This document shows, piece after piece, positions 34,421-44,759 of a stretch of 64,000 bases of DNA (position 1 is the first letter of the stretch; every line of letters begins with the position of its first letter). The DNA is taken from positions 272,172,848-272,236,847 of the forward strand of contig OY986435.1 in the NCBI GenBank assembly GCA_963920525.1. Reading direction: 5' to 3'. The DNA comes from Dichetophora obliterata. Taxonomy: Eukaryota > Arthropoda > Insecta > Diptera > Sciomyzidae. The position numbers and the translations under genes are program-made. A model generated the notes under the pieces. It made no database searches and was not told where the DNA came from. It saw nothing but the letters and a program-made list of their open reading frames with translations.

Positions 34421-34970
34421 CAGAAATATTATAAGACTTTAGGTGATTTTTTTTATGCTCTGATGTATAGAGCAAAATTTAATAAATGTATAGTGGGCGG
34501 GCTGTCAAAAGCAAACATACTGACAGACAAATAATATGAAATACAGGTAAATATACGAACATGTAAAAATGCAAACGAATAGTTAAAAAAAAATATTTTT
34601 AAGCTGGAACAAAAACTGGCATATGAATTTACAGTAAAGTGGAGCGAAAACTATTTGTGTTTGGCAAATTTTATATAAAACTTATTATAAAGTGTGTGCG
34701 CATTAATTAATAGGTATTGCTAAGAAAGTACTGCTAGATGCGGAGTCAGGAAATTCATTAGTAAATTTTATTTAACTAAAAATTTTTAATCTACAATTAT
34801 TGAAACAATGTATAACCCAAAACTACTTATTTTCAGACATGGTTTTAAAAAATTATAGATCTATTAAGAACTTTGTTTTCGTGTTGAATAAAACAAATTG
34901 AAAATTATGTTTTTTATATGAAACGAAAATAGATTCCTGAGGGAAAATGTTATCAGGATATAGTATATCT

Positions 34971-35450
34971 ATATCTATACTGTTATATAAAAGAAGACTC
35001 ACGAAATTTTAAGCCAGACAAGCTTGGTAACTGCTGAACCGATTATTTTTGATAATTCTTTTTATTAATTCTTTGATTACAATTTAATAATTTTGATAAT
35101 TCTTTCATTATTCAATTCCTATGATAACTTCCAGTCTCATAGCTACTACGTTTTTCCAAAAGTCTCTTCTTTAATTATTACTAAATTCACAAATTTTATT
35201 TAATGCTTAATTCAACAAGCAGCACAGTACAACAGCAAACAAAGGTTTCCTCTCTTTTTCGTGAGAACTTCTCTCAATATAACACTGCAGCCATGTTGTG
35301 TGGTTGCTTTTCAGTGAGATTTTTGCTGTCATACAGTGTTGATTAATTTTCTTTGCAAATGTTTTGAGGGGAGTTGCCAGTAGTTAAAAGCATAAATTAT
35401 ATTTTGTAGCCTTGAAAAATTATAATTTTTCCCGACTTGAGATTAAATAA
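34971..35450 (+). mobile_element. Helentron-like 5' fragment
   Basis: Begins TATCTATACTGTTATATAAA. AACACTGCAGCCATGTTGTG and TTTTGAGGGGAGTTGCCAG match the inverse of 23050-23200. Confidence 0.6.
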
Positions 35451-35477
35451 CTCTATCTATCTGTACTATCACTCTAT

Positions 35478-35860
35478 CTATCTATACTGTTTAAAGCGTT
35501 GTGACACTGCACGGGTATTTGACAATCACGCGAGAACCACCGAGCCAATTTAGATAATATAGGTACCAAACGATTTGTTATTTCAACGAAATCATGATAG
35601 GCTATTAATATTTTGCCACTCCTTCTTTTATTAATACGTCTACAATATGCTAAAAATGCTATATTTCAGACGGTTTTGGTCGTGCAAGACTAAAATTTAG
35701 TAATTTTATTGATATGGTTTCTTTTGACAGCTGTGCTAAAATGGGTTTCCACACCCCCTTTAACCACGCAAAAATCAATGAAAATGCTGTATTTCAAACG
35801 GTTTTGGTCGTATAATACTACTTTTAAATTGGGCCATTTGACTCATTTGGAATCAGTCAT
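35478..35860 (+). mobile_element. Helentron-like fragment
   Basis: AAAGCGTTGTGACACTG, TTTGACAATCACGCGAGAAC and TGCTATATTTCAGACGGTTT match, in order, the inverse of 22998-22780. Its right boundary is unclear. Confidence 0.6.
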
Positions 35861-37189
35861 TCAAAAGTGCTTACATTGGTTTTTTTTTTTTGCGAAAGTA
35901 TCTCATTTCGTTTTACGTTTGCGTTTTTTGTTTTGTTTTTACTAGTTGATATTCCCAGTTGGTTGTTTCCTTATGGATTCATGGAGGATTCATGAACGAA
36001 AATTCCCAATCACCGACGAAACTTGGCGGAGTCGCCCATATAAATCGTGCAGGAAAATTTAATACAAGTGTCCAAATTTTCGCCGACAAAACTTTGAAAG
36101 AAAACGCAAGAAATTTCATCAACAAAAGCAAGAGTAAAATCAAAAATATGAAAAAAATTTCTGCTACGAAGATAGGAAGAAAATTTCGCTTACGAAAGCA
36201 AGATGCATTTTATTTTTTACATTTATGACAAATTTATGTTATAAACCTTTTATTTACCACCTTTTTATCACAAATTTTATTCAATTGCATTTTTGCACAA
36301 CTTTTCAACTTCTGAACATTTCTTTGATAATAAATCGGCGTTGCCAGATTGGTGTGTTGCAAACCGTGAGGCCACATGCCGGTAGGAAAAAATTTTAAGA
36401 AAGTTCGTTAGTAAATCATTATAAAGTGTGAAAATTATTTTCGGATTCACGGATGATTATTCGTCAAGATATTTCTGCCTACGGGGTTGATGATGATACA
36501 CGTGTATAAAATTATTTGTTGTTTGACGTTTTGCTTTGGTTTTAGTGTGTTCGGGGTTTTTTATCCATTCTCCATTGAATGCGTTCGAAATAGTTTGTAA
36601 TAAGTTTTAAAAACGTATCCAATCTCATTCATTTGTTTTAAATGAGTTGAATAAACTGAGAATTTGTATGGGAAATGAGATGACTTCGTTCCTCATTTGA
36701 CTGCATGGGCTGCAATGAGTAATTTGGCCCAATTTCAACTTAGTATTAAACTAGAATTTAAACTAGTATTAAACTAGGTTGCTTTTCGGGGGATTAGCGT
36801 GGAGTGATGACGGTTTGAGTCGTATTAAACTAAAATTTTTTAATTTATATGACTAACCCCGGCAACTGTACTAAAAATGGGAGAGTCCCACTTTAGTTTT
36901 AACTTTGCAATGGTTTGAAATATGTGAAAATTCTTTTTCACAGAAATTATATTTAAGCTTTAGAATATTGTAAAAAATATAATAACATATTAAAAAAAAT
37001 AAAATTTTATCCAACAAATAAAAGGGCCCATGACTTTCAATGATAGAAACTGATTATTGAATTTTTTGTCAATATTAAGCAATTTTTTCAGATATATGAT
37101 ATGTACAACTGTAAAATAATGGCAAAAATGGGAAAAAAAATGTAGAACAAAAGAAACTTTTGGCCTATTTTTTGAACATAAATATAAAA
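35861..37189. other. No gene recognised; short dispersed repeat at 36780-36900
   Basis: 36786-36850 (CTTTTCGGGGGATTAGCGT and following) matches the first bases of the window and the Helentron-like words. The rest is AT-rich. An 89-codon ORF (35959-36228) is Lys/Asn-rich and without family features. Confidence 0.45.
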
Positions 37190-37725
37190 TCTATATAAAT
37201 ATTTTTTAGTATAAACTCTTTTAACTTTTATTTATATTAAGAAATCAATGTTGTTGATACAAAAATTTTGTTTTATTCTTAAAGCATAAAATTTCATTTC
37301 GCAGGCTGCGTTCAAAGTAGACGCTTTGGCTGAAGCTGATTCATAAAGCAGCTTCGTTGAGCTTTTTTTGATCATTGTGAACACTTATTCTACGTTTTAC
37401 AAAGTAGCTTTTTGAGCCTATTGGTGTTTATAGTTTATAGTGTTTATATAGTACGCTTTCTGCTTGTGTGAGCAAGCGAGATGGAGATATAGCGCTGTAA
37501 ACCATTTATAAAGTAGCTTTATGCTCGGAGTCAGCTTGCACTATAAACACTGAGCTTTTCCATTTGTTTATACACTTTTCAACAAAACCTCCCAGCTCTG
37601 AGAAAAAGTATGAACGCGTTCTTAAAAATTAAATTTCAAGCTTTAAGGATACAACAAACTTTATTGTATCAAAAACATCGATTTCTTAATATAAATAAAA
37701 GTTGAAAGTGTTGATATAAAAAAAT
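37190..37725. repeat. Foldback element with an inner MITE-like unit
   Basis: 37205-37300 pairs with 37625-37725 (CTTTTATTTATATTAAGAAA and partner). The inner part, about 37303-37617, starts GCTGCGTTCA and ends TGAACGCGTTC, suggesting a second short element at the axis. Confidence 0.7.
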
Positions 37726-38235
37726 ATTCAGGCGTACGAACTGAGTGTTGTTGGGGTGATACAATTGAAAAACAATCACATAAACAATAATTATTAGGCT
37801 ATCAATTCTATAAAAAAATATTTATATAAATAAGCTTACTTACACGTAACTAAGAAAAAGCAATGTTTTCTTATCAGAATTCTCTGTTTTTCTGAAATAA
37901 AAAAAAAGACGCACTGATAAACTTAACTGAGATTTTTTAAGTAGCTGTGTAAAAAAGAGACAACAACATTCACCACAAGCGTCTACTCAAGGTTGCCAGT
38001 AATGTGGGAAAAATCCGATTCGTGGTAATTTTTAATTGGTCTTGGGAAATTTTTTTTTTCGGGAATTTCCATGATATTTTTTAATCCAGCATGGTATTTT
38101 TTAATTGGCGTGGCAATTCAGCGTGGTATTTTGTAATTGCATATGAATTCGGGAATGTTCTTCTTAAAAATTTATTTTTCACATTTATTAAGCAAAAATT
38201 TAATAATGGTAATCGATGAGCGACGAGTATTTATA

Positions 38236-38533
38236 AAGGGCTTACACATCAGCGAGCAAGTTCGTCGAGCGGCGGCCATGTTCGAGCCAGTTCGCTAGTT
38301 CAGAAGCTAGTTCGAACCTGTTGGCTTGTTAGCAAAAATTTTCTGTAGCGAAAATGAAATGCTTTATTGTTCATGTTGCTACGTTATCAATATCTATAAC
38401 AAAATTATGGCGAAAAATAAGAAAAAATCGCATGCTCGACGAACATGTTCGTTCAATTTGAACACTAGTTTTTTCCAACAGGTTCGTCCCGCCATTTTGT
38501 TCGACGAACAAGTTCGCTAATGTGTAAGCCCTT
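38236..38533. mobile_element. MITE with AAGGGCTTACACAT ends
   Basis: AAGGGCTTACACATCAGCGA and inverted partner with CAAGTTCGTCGA next to it, flanked by ATA on both sides. Internal TTCGA/GTTCG words are also inverted. A 64-codon ORF inside is incidental. Confidence 0.85.
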
Positions 38534-38823
38534 ATACAGAAGCGTGATGGCAATACTGTCCTGAATTTTTGATTTTTTGAGAGCGTAAAGTTTACAAAAA
38601 TTATTTTAAAATGCTCAAAGTTATAAAAATATAATTACTTCCAAAACAATAATATAAAAAAGATTTGCAAGTTTACTAATCAAATCCACTCGTTTTCAAT
38701 TATGTTTTAAAATTAAAATGAAATCACAGTTGTCATTATATGATCTACTTGCACCGCATTGTCGTAAGCTACGTATGTAAAATCCCTTACATTTTTGTTG
38801 TTACAAACTACGCTTCAGTTAAT

Positions 38824-39015
38824 CAGCCCGATTCTGAATAATTTTCCCGGGAAATAGAAAAAGGGAGTTTTCATTTTTAAGATAGCATAAAGAGACATCA
38901 CAATTTTTTTTGTTTACAATCATGAATATCGACGGTTGATGAACAAATTTTCATTAAAAATTTCCAAAATGTTCTTGAACTTTATCTTAAAAATCGACCG
39001 TTCAGAATCAGTCTG
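38824..39015. mobile_element. MITE of the CAGCCC family, copy 3
   Basis: Starts CAGCCCGATTCTGAATAAT and ends with the inverted GAATCAGTCTG, flanked by AAT on both sides. GGGAGTTTTCATTTTTAAGA is shared with copy 2. Confidence 0.75.
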
Positions 39016-39392
39016 AATATATCGCCCTTATGCTATTGATATCACAAACACGCAGTTCATTGAATACCACTGTTATTTATTTGTGGTATTTCTAATTTTT
39101 TTAATTTTTTATGCATATGGGATTTATTGTGGTATTTTTCAATGCGTATGCGATTTTTTGTGGGATTTTTTAATGCATATGGGATTTTTGGGGGTATTTC
39201 TAAAACGAGTAGAATTTTCTTGGTAATTTCAAATGATTGTTTGATTTTTTGTGGTATTTTGCAATTGCGGTGGGAATCCTTTTTTTACCTTTACCATGGG
39301 AATTATGGTGGTATTTAATTTATATTACTGTGGGAAAAAAGTAAATTTCGTGGGAATATTTCCGAATTTTGACTGGCAACCTTGCGTCTACT

Positions 39393-40355
39393 ACATAATG
39401 CATTTTAATAACTGTTATTTTTCGTAACTTTAAATATCCTTTGGAAATTCTAATTTAAAAATGGAAAGCCATATATGGCGTCGAGTGCAGTAGAGGGTTA
39501 AAGTAAAAAAATTATACCTATGTATGTTTTAGATATTTCCCGTGGGATTTTAACAACCCTCAACAAAACCTAACCACCTCCAATATCAAAATGTATTGAA
39601 AATCGGGGAAAGAGATATTTTAGGTGGAATTTTTTAAACGCCCCCTAATCACAAAAACCATTTCATTCCTTGGAATGCCTTCTTAAGTTATCCTGCAAAA
39701 CATCTACAAGAATCATTTCATTGAAGGGCTCAAAGAAATCGTCCATTGAAAAAAATCAGGAAACACTTCTAGAGAAGACTAAGGAAAGCATTCCTCATGT
39801 CCAATGACATGAATATGTTAATAGAATGCCTTCTGGGTATGAAAGTGGAAGGGATGGAATTTAAAACTTTCTCTTCTACTTTGCCTTCTTTTGGAAGCAC
39901 TTTTTTGCTGGGAAATAGCGGAAATTTTTTTTTCGTACTATCCATGAAAAATATTACCCTAAAATCTTTCGTGCACCGTTATTTTTTGCAACTAACGACT
40001 TTCATTCAAAAGAGATTGTATTGAGAAAATCTGCAGGTTTTGAAATGACATTAACACAGGAATATAACCAGTTTGCGCAATGTAAAAAGCATTTCAGCTG
40101 AACTAGTACTGGTATTTTTCGATTTAGTATATATGCTAGTATTTTTTTATTACTAGTATTTTTACTAGAATTTTAACTAGTTGGCTACACTGCAGAGCTT
40201 TGACTTTAGTAGTTTTAAGTAAATAATAGCAAATATAAGGTTGTGCTTCAGCAGGAACAGATTTGTATGCACAATTAAGTAAAATTTTCCTTTGAAATGT
40301 AAACTCAAACAATGAATTTTTATTTAATTTTCTCTATCTTTATTTCAATTTTCAG
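39393..40355. other. Upstream intron sequence of the SLC5 gene, nothing else recognised
   Basis: AT-rich; a cluster of ACTAGTATTTTT words at 40100-40180. A 75-codon ORF (39797-40024) has no family features. Confidence 0.5.
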
Positions 40356-40530
40356 ATTCAAAAGCCGTCTTGTTCGCACTCTTGCCTCTTTAACCTATAT
40401 TGTACGGCAAATATGCTCGCTCGGCGTCACAGTCTATACACCAAGTGTTGCCCTATCAACGGTTATCGGAATTCCCTACTGGGCATCTATAAGTGGAATG
40501 TCAGCAATTTGCATATTTTTCACCATTATG
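40356..40530 (+). CDS. SLC5-family sodium/solute symporter, internal exon (partial gene)
   Basis: This exon encodes 58 codons of a sodium-coupled solute carrier of the SLC5 family (the multivitamin/monocarboxylate-transporter-like group, numerous in insects), a plasma-membrane symporter. Seen in the sequence: an acceptor with a pyrimidine-rich tract ends in CAG at 40353-40355. The first base completes a split codon, the frame is open, and the donor GTAAGT starts at 40531. The translation starts FKSRLVRTLASLTYI and contains VYTPSVALSTVIGIPYW, the usual family pattern of a short charged loop, a helix with V-Y-x-P-x-x-A-L, and a further helix (roughly TM4-TM5). The reading frame stays open into intron sequence, so the exon limits rest on splice sites and family similarity. 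No upstream exon was found in 1-40355. Transport substrate cannot be assigned from this piece. Confidence 0.88.
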
Positions 40531-41025
40531 GTAAGTGTTGCAAGGCGCACTTTAAATTTTTGTTTTTATAAAAGAACACAGTACGCGTGAAACATAGTTG
40601 TAAATACGCAAGGTAAAAGTCTATTTAAACCCGTGATGCCAAGTCATAAAATACTTCCGCCGTTATTGTTTGTTATGTAAATATATTAAATGTTATAAGT
40701 TGAAAAAAACCACACAAATTATCTGAAAAATTCACTGAAGCAAACATATTAAAACAAATTTTAATGTTCACTGTCCCACAACGGTTTTAATAAAAAAAAC
40801 AGCATCTTACATTTGACAAAGCTTCTGTTCGACAATTTTTAAACTTTTTCAAAACTACAGACTTTGATTAACGGATTCTAGTAGAGGAAACCAAAAAATA
40901 ATGGGTTTCGTCGCTAAAAAACTTTTCGTAAACTTTTGAAACCCTGAAACATGTAATCATTTCTTATAAGCTTCTCTACCAAAAGCATCTGTGTATTCAA
41001 ATGTGATCTGCATGTTTTAACATTT

Positions 41026-41033
41026 ATGTACAT
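41026..41033. repeat. Target-site duplication ATGTACAT, left copy
   Basis: Left copy of the 8-base duplication around the palindromic hAT-like element; the right copy is 48878-48885. The word is itself a palindrome, so its match is slightly less informative than an asymmetric one. Confidence 0.75.
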
Positions 41034-41465
41034 CAGGGTGGCCTTTAACCGTATGCAATTTTTTTTATAAATTGAATATGTGCGATTTGTTTCTTATCAT
41101 GTCAAAAGTATATTCTGAAAATTTCAGGAAAAAATATTAATATATAAACATGCCGCTTACAACCTTATGTTAAAAATTCGATTTATATGGTTGAAAAGTG
41201 CTCATTTTCTAAAAAATCCAAATCACTTTTTTTAATGTATATATATTTTTAAAAAATCGAACGTGTCTCGTTTTTATTTTATTTTTCTTCAAAATGTTAT
41301 CTCAAACGGATTACGTTTAATAACCTGGTCGTTTTGAAATTTTTTATTTGAAGTGTACCTTTTTGGAAATTTCGAGTTTGGGTATTTTACGAAAAAATCC
41401 CTAAAAATGTAAAAGTGCACATTTTGAAAAAAACTACCAAGAACTAAATTCAAAATATTTGTGAG

Positions 41466-42906
41466 CACGGTTGCCACCTCAAATTTCCATAAAAAATACC
41501 TTTTTCCCACGAGAACAAAAAAAATTACCACAACAATTCCCATACCAAAATACTAAAAAAAAATCCCATGGCTATTAAAAAAATACCACAAAAAATACCA
41601 CAAGTATTTAAAATTACCACAAAAATACCACGCATTAAAAAATACCGCAGAAAATACCATATGGATTAAAAAATATAACAAAAAATACCACAAGTATTTA
41701 AAATTACCACAAAAATACCACGCATTAAAAAATACCACAGAAAGTACCATACGAATAAAAAATACCACAAAATTTATTAAAAATGTAAATATTGCATACT
41801 ATTGTTACATTGAAACGCAAACAAATATTACAAGCTAAATAAATAAAACGTGTACAATTGTGCTCAAAAATAGCAGTAAGACAAACAAATTAAAATTAAA
41901 GCGTTTTTAAGAAAGTCCGTACATGTTTTTATTTTCAAAATATGCAAAATTGAATTCAAAATAGAGTTCTAAAAACATAACTATTATTCTGACTGATTGA
42001 ATTCAAAGGTTGAACAGAACAGAACCGTTATTTCATTCAAAATTTTTCAACTAACCGTGCTTAGCAGCAAAGATATAAATAAATAATAATAAAAGAATAC
42101 ATAAGAAAAAATGTTCTGCATTCCAATTCCGAGTGGAAGTTAAAATAAATCATAATTGAATTCGATATTTGGTGTTCATAAATAAAGTCCAGTATCATAA
42201 CATATAAATAACTTTTTTGGTTATACAATTGATTATATTAATAAATTAAATAAAATACAAAAAGAAAAAAATTATATGTAGAACACCAAAAATCAAATTC
42301 CACTATGATTTATTTTCACTTTCACTCGGAAGTGGAATGCAGAACATGCCTGATAATTGTTTTTGTGTCTGATTTTAATTTTTATGAATTAGTTTTACGC
42401 ATTGCTATTATTTTGACTGCAGTTGTATATACATTTAGCTGTCGATTTCTTAATTTTGTTCATTATGTTTAAAGTCGTACATATTATTTTTAAACAAATT
42501 ATAATGATTTTTGTTTAATACAACCTTGTAATTTTTTTTTTTTTTTTTTTGTGATAAGCGTTTTGCATGAAGAATAGCGGCGACCAAATCCGTCGAAGCT
42601 ATGTTTCTAAGTGTAGTTTTATTTAAATTTAATACGTTCAATGTGTTGATGCTTAAGGACACAAAGTTTTGCGCAAATATTGATTAAAAATGCTTAAAAC
42701 TTAAAAATTCCCCAAAAAATCCCACGTGAATTAAAAAAATGCCATGAGAAATTTTAATTCCCACGGCAATTAAAAATTCCCAAAAAAAATCCCACGTGAA
42801 TTAAAAAATACCATGCTGAATTAAAAAATACCATGGGAATTTTTAATCCCCACGGCAATTAAAAATTCCCAAATATGATATTTTTCTACTAAAGTTGGCA
42901 ACCGTG
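41466..42906. mobile_element. hAT-like non-autonomous element in the left palindrome arm
   Basis: Termini CACGGTTGCCA and TGGCAACCGTG are flanked by a perfect 8-base duplication TTTGTGAG (41458-41465 and 42907-42914). Inside, 41520-41780 and 42710-42880 are built of short TACCACAAAAAATACC-like words (minisatellite of about 30 bases, in inverted orientation at the two ends). It interrupts the left arm of the surrounding palindrome. It resembles 37988-39384 in termini and in the GTGGTATTTTTTAAT word. No coding capacity was seen. Confidence 0.85.
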
Positions 42907-43122
42907 TTTGTGAGCTATTTTGTGCAAAAAAACTAGAAAAACCAAAATTCGGATACCAATTTTTGAAACTTGATTTTTTTTTAATTCTCACAGTGCCTGT
43001 TTCTGGCATTTCGAACACAAAAAAGTCATACAAAAATATAAAAACCTATGTATTCCGTATTAAATGACTTCAATTATTTTAAAAAATAAAGTTGATTTTA
43101 GTTAGATAAAATTTTTGAATTC

Positions 43123-43514
43123 CAGTGATGCCAACATATCATACCCTGGTCTTAGAGTAAAAAATATTCAAAAAACCCCAAAAACCAACAAATTTCATTT
43201 TCACTGCTGCTACTTGTCAATTCTCTATATATTGTGTTAAGCTTTCACTATCTGCCGTTTATTTATTTGGACTTAAAATGTTTTGTTTATTTTTGTTGAT
43301 TTTGGTGAAATGTTCATTTTAGCCAAGCGTGTACCTAAAAACCCTAATAAACGCACAAATATTTCTTCTTCTGGTAAAGAGAATTTTGACTGATGTCTAA
43401 ATAAATAAATTTTTAGACAGTGTAGCGCCAACCAATACGATTTGTTGCTTTTTAGGGTTTTTTTTTCATTTTTATACCCTCCTAAAACCAAGGTATGATA
43501 TGTTGGCATCCCTG
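43123..43514. mobile_element. Short inverted-repeat unit at the palindrome axis
   Basis: Ends are CAGTGATGCCAACATATC at the left and its inverted partner (GATATGTTGGCATCCCTG) at the right; similarity continues inward for about 65 bases. It lies exactly between the two arms of the palindrome. A clean target duplication is not visible, so it may be either a separate MITE inserted at the axis or simply the inner part of the arms with a loop of about 240 bases. Confidence 0.55.
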
Positions 43515-44746
43515 AATTTCCAAAACTTTTTCTAACTATAATCAGTTTTATTTTTTTAAAAAAATTAAAGTAATTTAAAGTGAGAAACATAGCTTTTAAA
43601 ATTTTTTTGCGTTCAAAATGACAGACACAGGCACTTTGAGAATTAGGAAAGAAAGTCAAGTTTCAAAAGCTACAACTTTGGTATCCTAGTTTTGTTTTTT
43701 TTTTTTACTTTTTTGCACAAAGTTTTTTATCTCACAATCCAATAGCTGTCCATCTATCCTTAATCCATTTCTCGGTAATTTTTTCAAAAAAGTGCATTTT
43801 AAATTTTTGGGTAAAAATTTTATAACGACCAGGCTTCTACCAAAAAAAATTTATAACGACCAGGCTATTTAACGTAAAAACACAATTTTTTGTATCTGTT
43901 TGAAATATAGCTTAGGAAGACATTTCCACAACATTTCAATGAAACTTTTTGAAATTTGGATTTTTGCGATTTCTTAATACAACACGGAAAAAATGAGATT
44001 TTTTTCGAAAAGTGAAAACTCGCTGCTCTGGTAGTTTTTGTCTAATTTTATTCTTAGACTTCACATTTTGAGGAAAAATTAAATCAAAAACAAGACGAGC
44101 ACCAATTTTGTTGAAAATATGCACTTAAAAAAGTTATTGGAATTTTTTCAAAAAGGAGCACTTTTTCCCCATTTTTCCCCATATTGTCAAACCGTGTTCA
44201 AAGAGTCAAGGTTGGTAATAAATATTCTGAATACAAATTTCTATCTAGTGGTGTTCCCCAGGGCTCAGTTCTTGGTCCCCTGCTGTTTGTAATTTTTATC
44301 AATGATATATTTAGAGTCTGCAAACATTCAACAATGCATGCCTATGCAGATGACGTGCAAATATATCTTTCTAATAGAGTTGGTCTTCTAGATGACTTAG
44401 TGTACAGACTAAATGAGGATCTAGACTCTATAAATAAATGGGCAATTCGTAATTGCCTTAAGCTCAATCCTCTGAAATCAGTTGTGCTCCCTATAGCGAA
44501 AGACAACGTTTTTCATGAAGATATTCCTGGTTTATTTTTAGGTGCTGATAAGCTAAAATTAACAAGCAGTGCAAAAAGTCTTGGTTTTTATATAAATTCC
44601 TCTCTGACATGCTCTGATCATATTAATAGTGTGGTCTAAAAAATTTATTATGTGTTACGCAATCTTAGAGTGACAGCTGAATTCACACCCACTTGCACCA
44701 GAAGAAAACTAGTAGTTCAACTTATTGTTCCCATAATCTCCTATTC

Positions 44747-44759
44747 AGAGCTAGTTTAC
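44747..44759. repeat. Target-site duplication AGAGCTAGTTTAC, copy next to the RTE 3' tail
   Basis: Left copy of the 13-base duplication; identical to 48011-48023. Removing the RTE element and one copy restores the open frame of the surrounding LINE. Confidence 0.92.

Larger units (their letters stand above)
37988..39384. mobile_element. hAT-like non-autonomous element with two nested MITEs
   Basis: Ends CAAGGTTGCCAGT and ACTGGCAACCTTG, exact inverted repeats, flanked by an 8-base duplication CGTCTACT (37980-37987 and 39385-39392). Near both ends lie GTGGTATTTTTTAAT-type tandem words (38020-38150 and 39070-39360). MITEs sit at 38236-38533 and 38824-39015. Confidence 0.93.

Noticed and set aside
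35959..36228. An 89-codon ORF as a gene
   Set aside because: Lys/Asn/Ile-rich peptide from AT-rich DNA, with no conserved pattern or splice context.
43115..43522. An 8-base target duplication around the axis unit 43123-43514
   Set aside because: The flanks are similar only because they are the two arms of the surrounding palindrome; they do not match as direct repeats.
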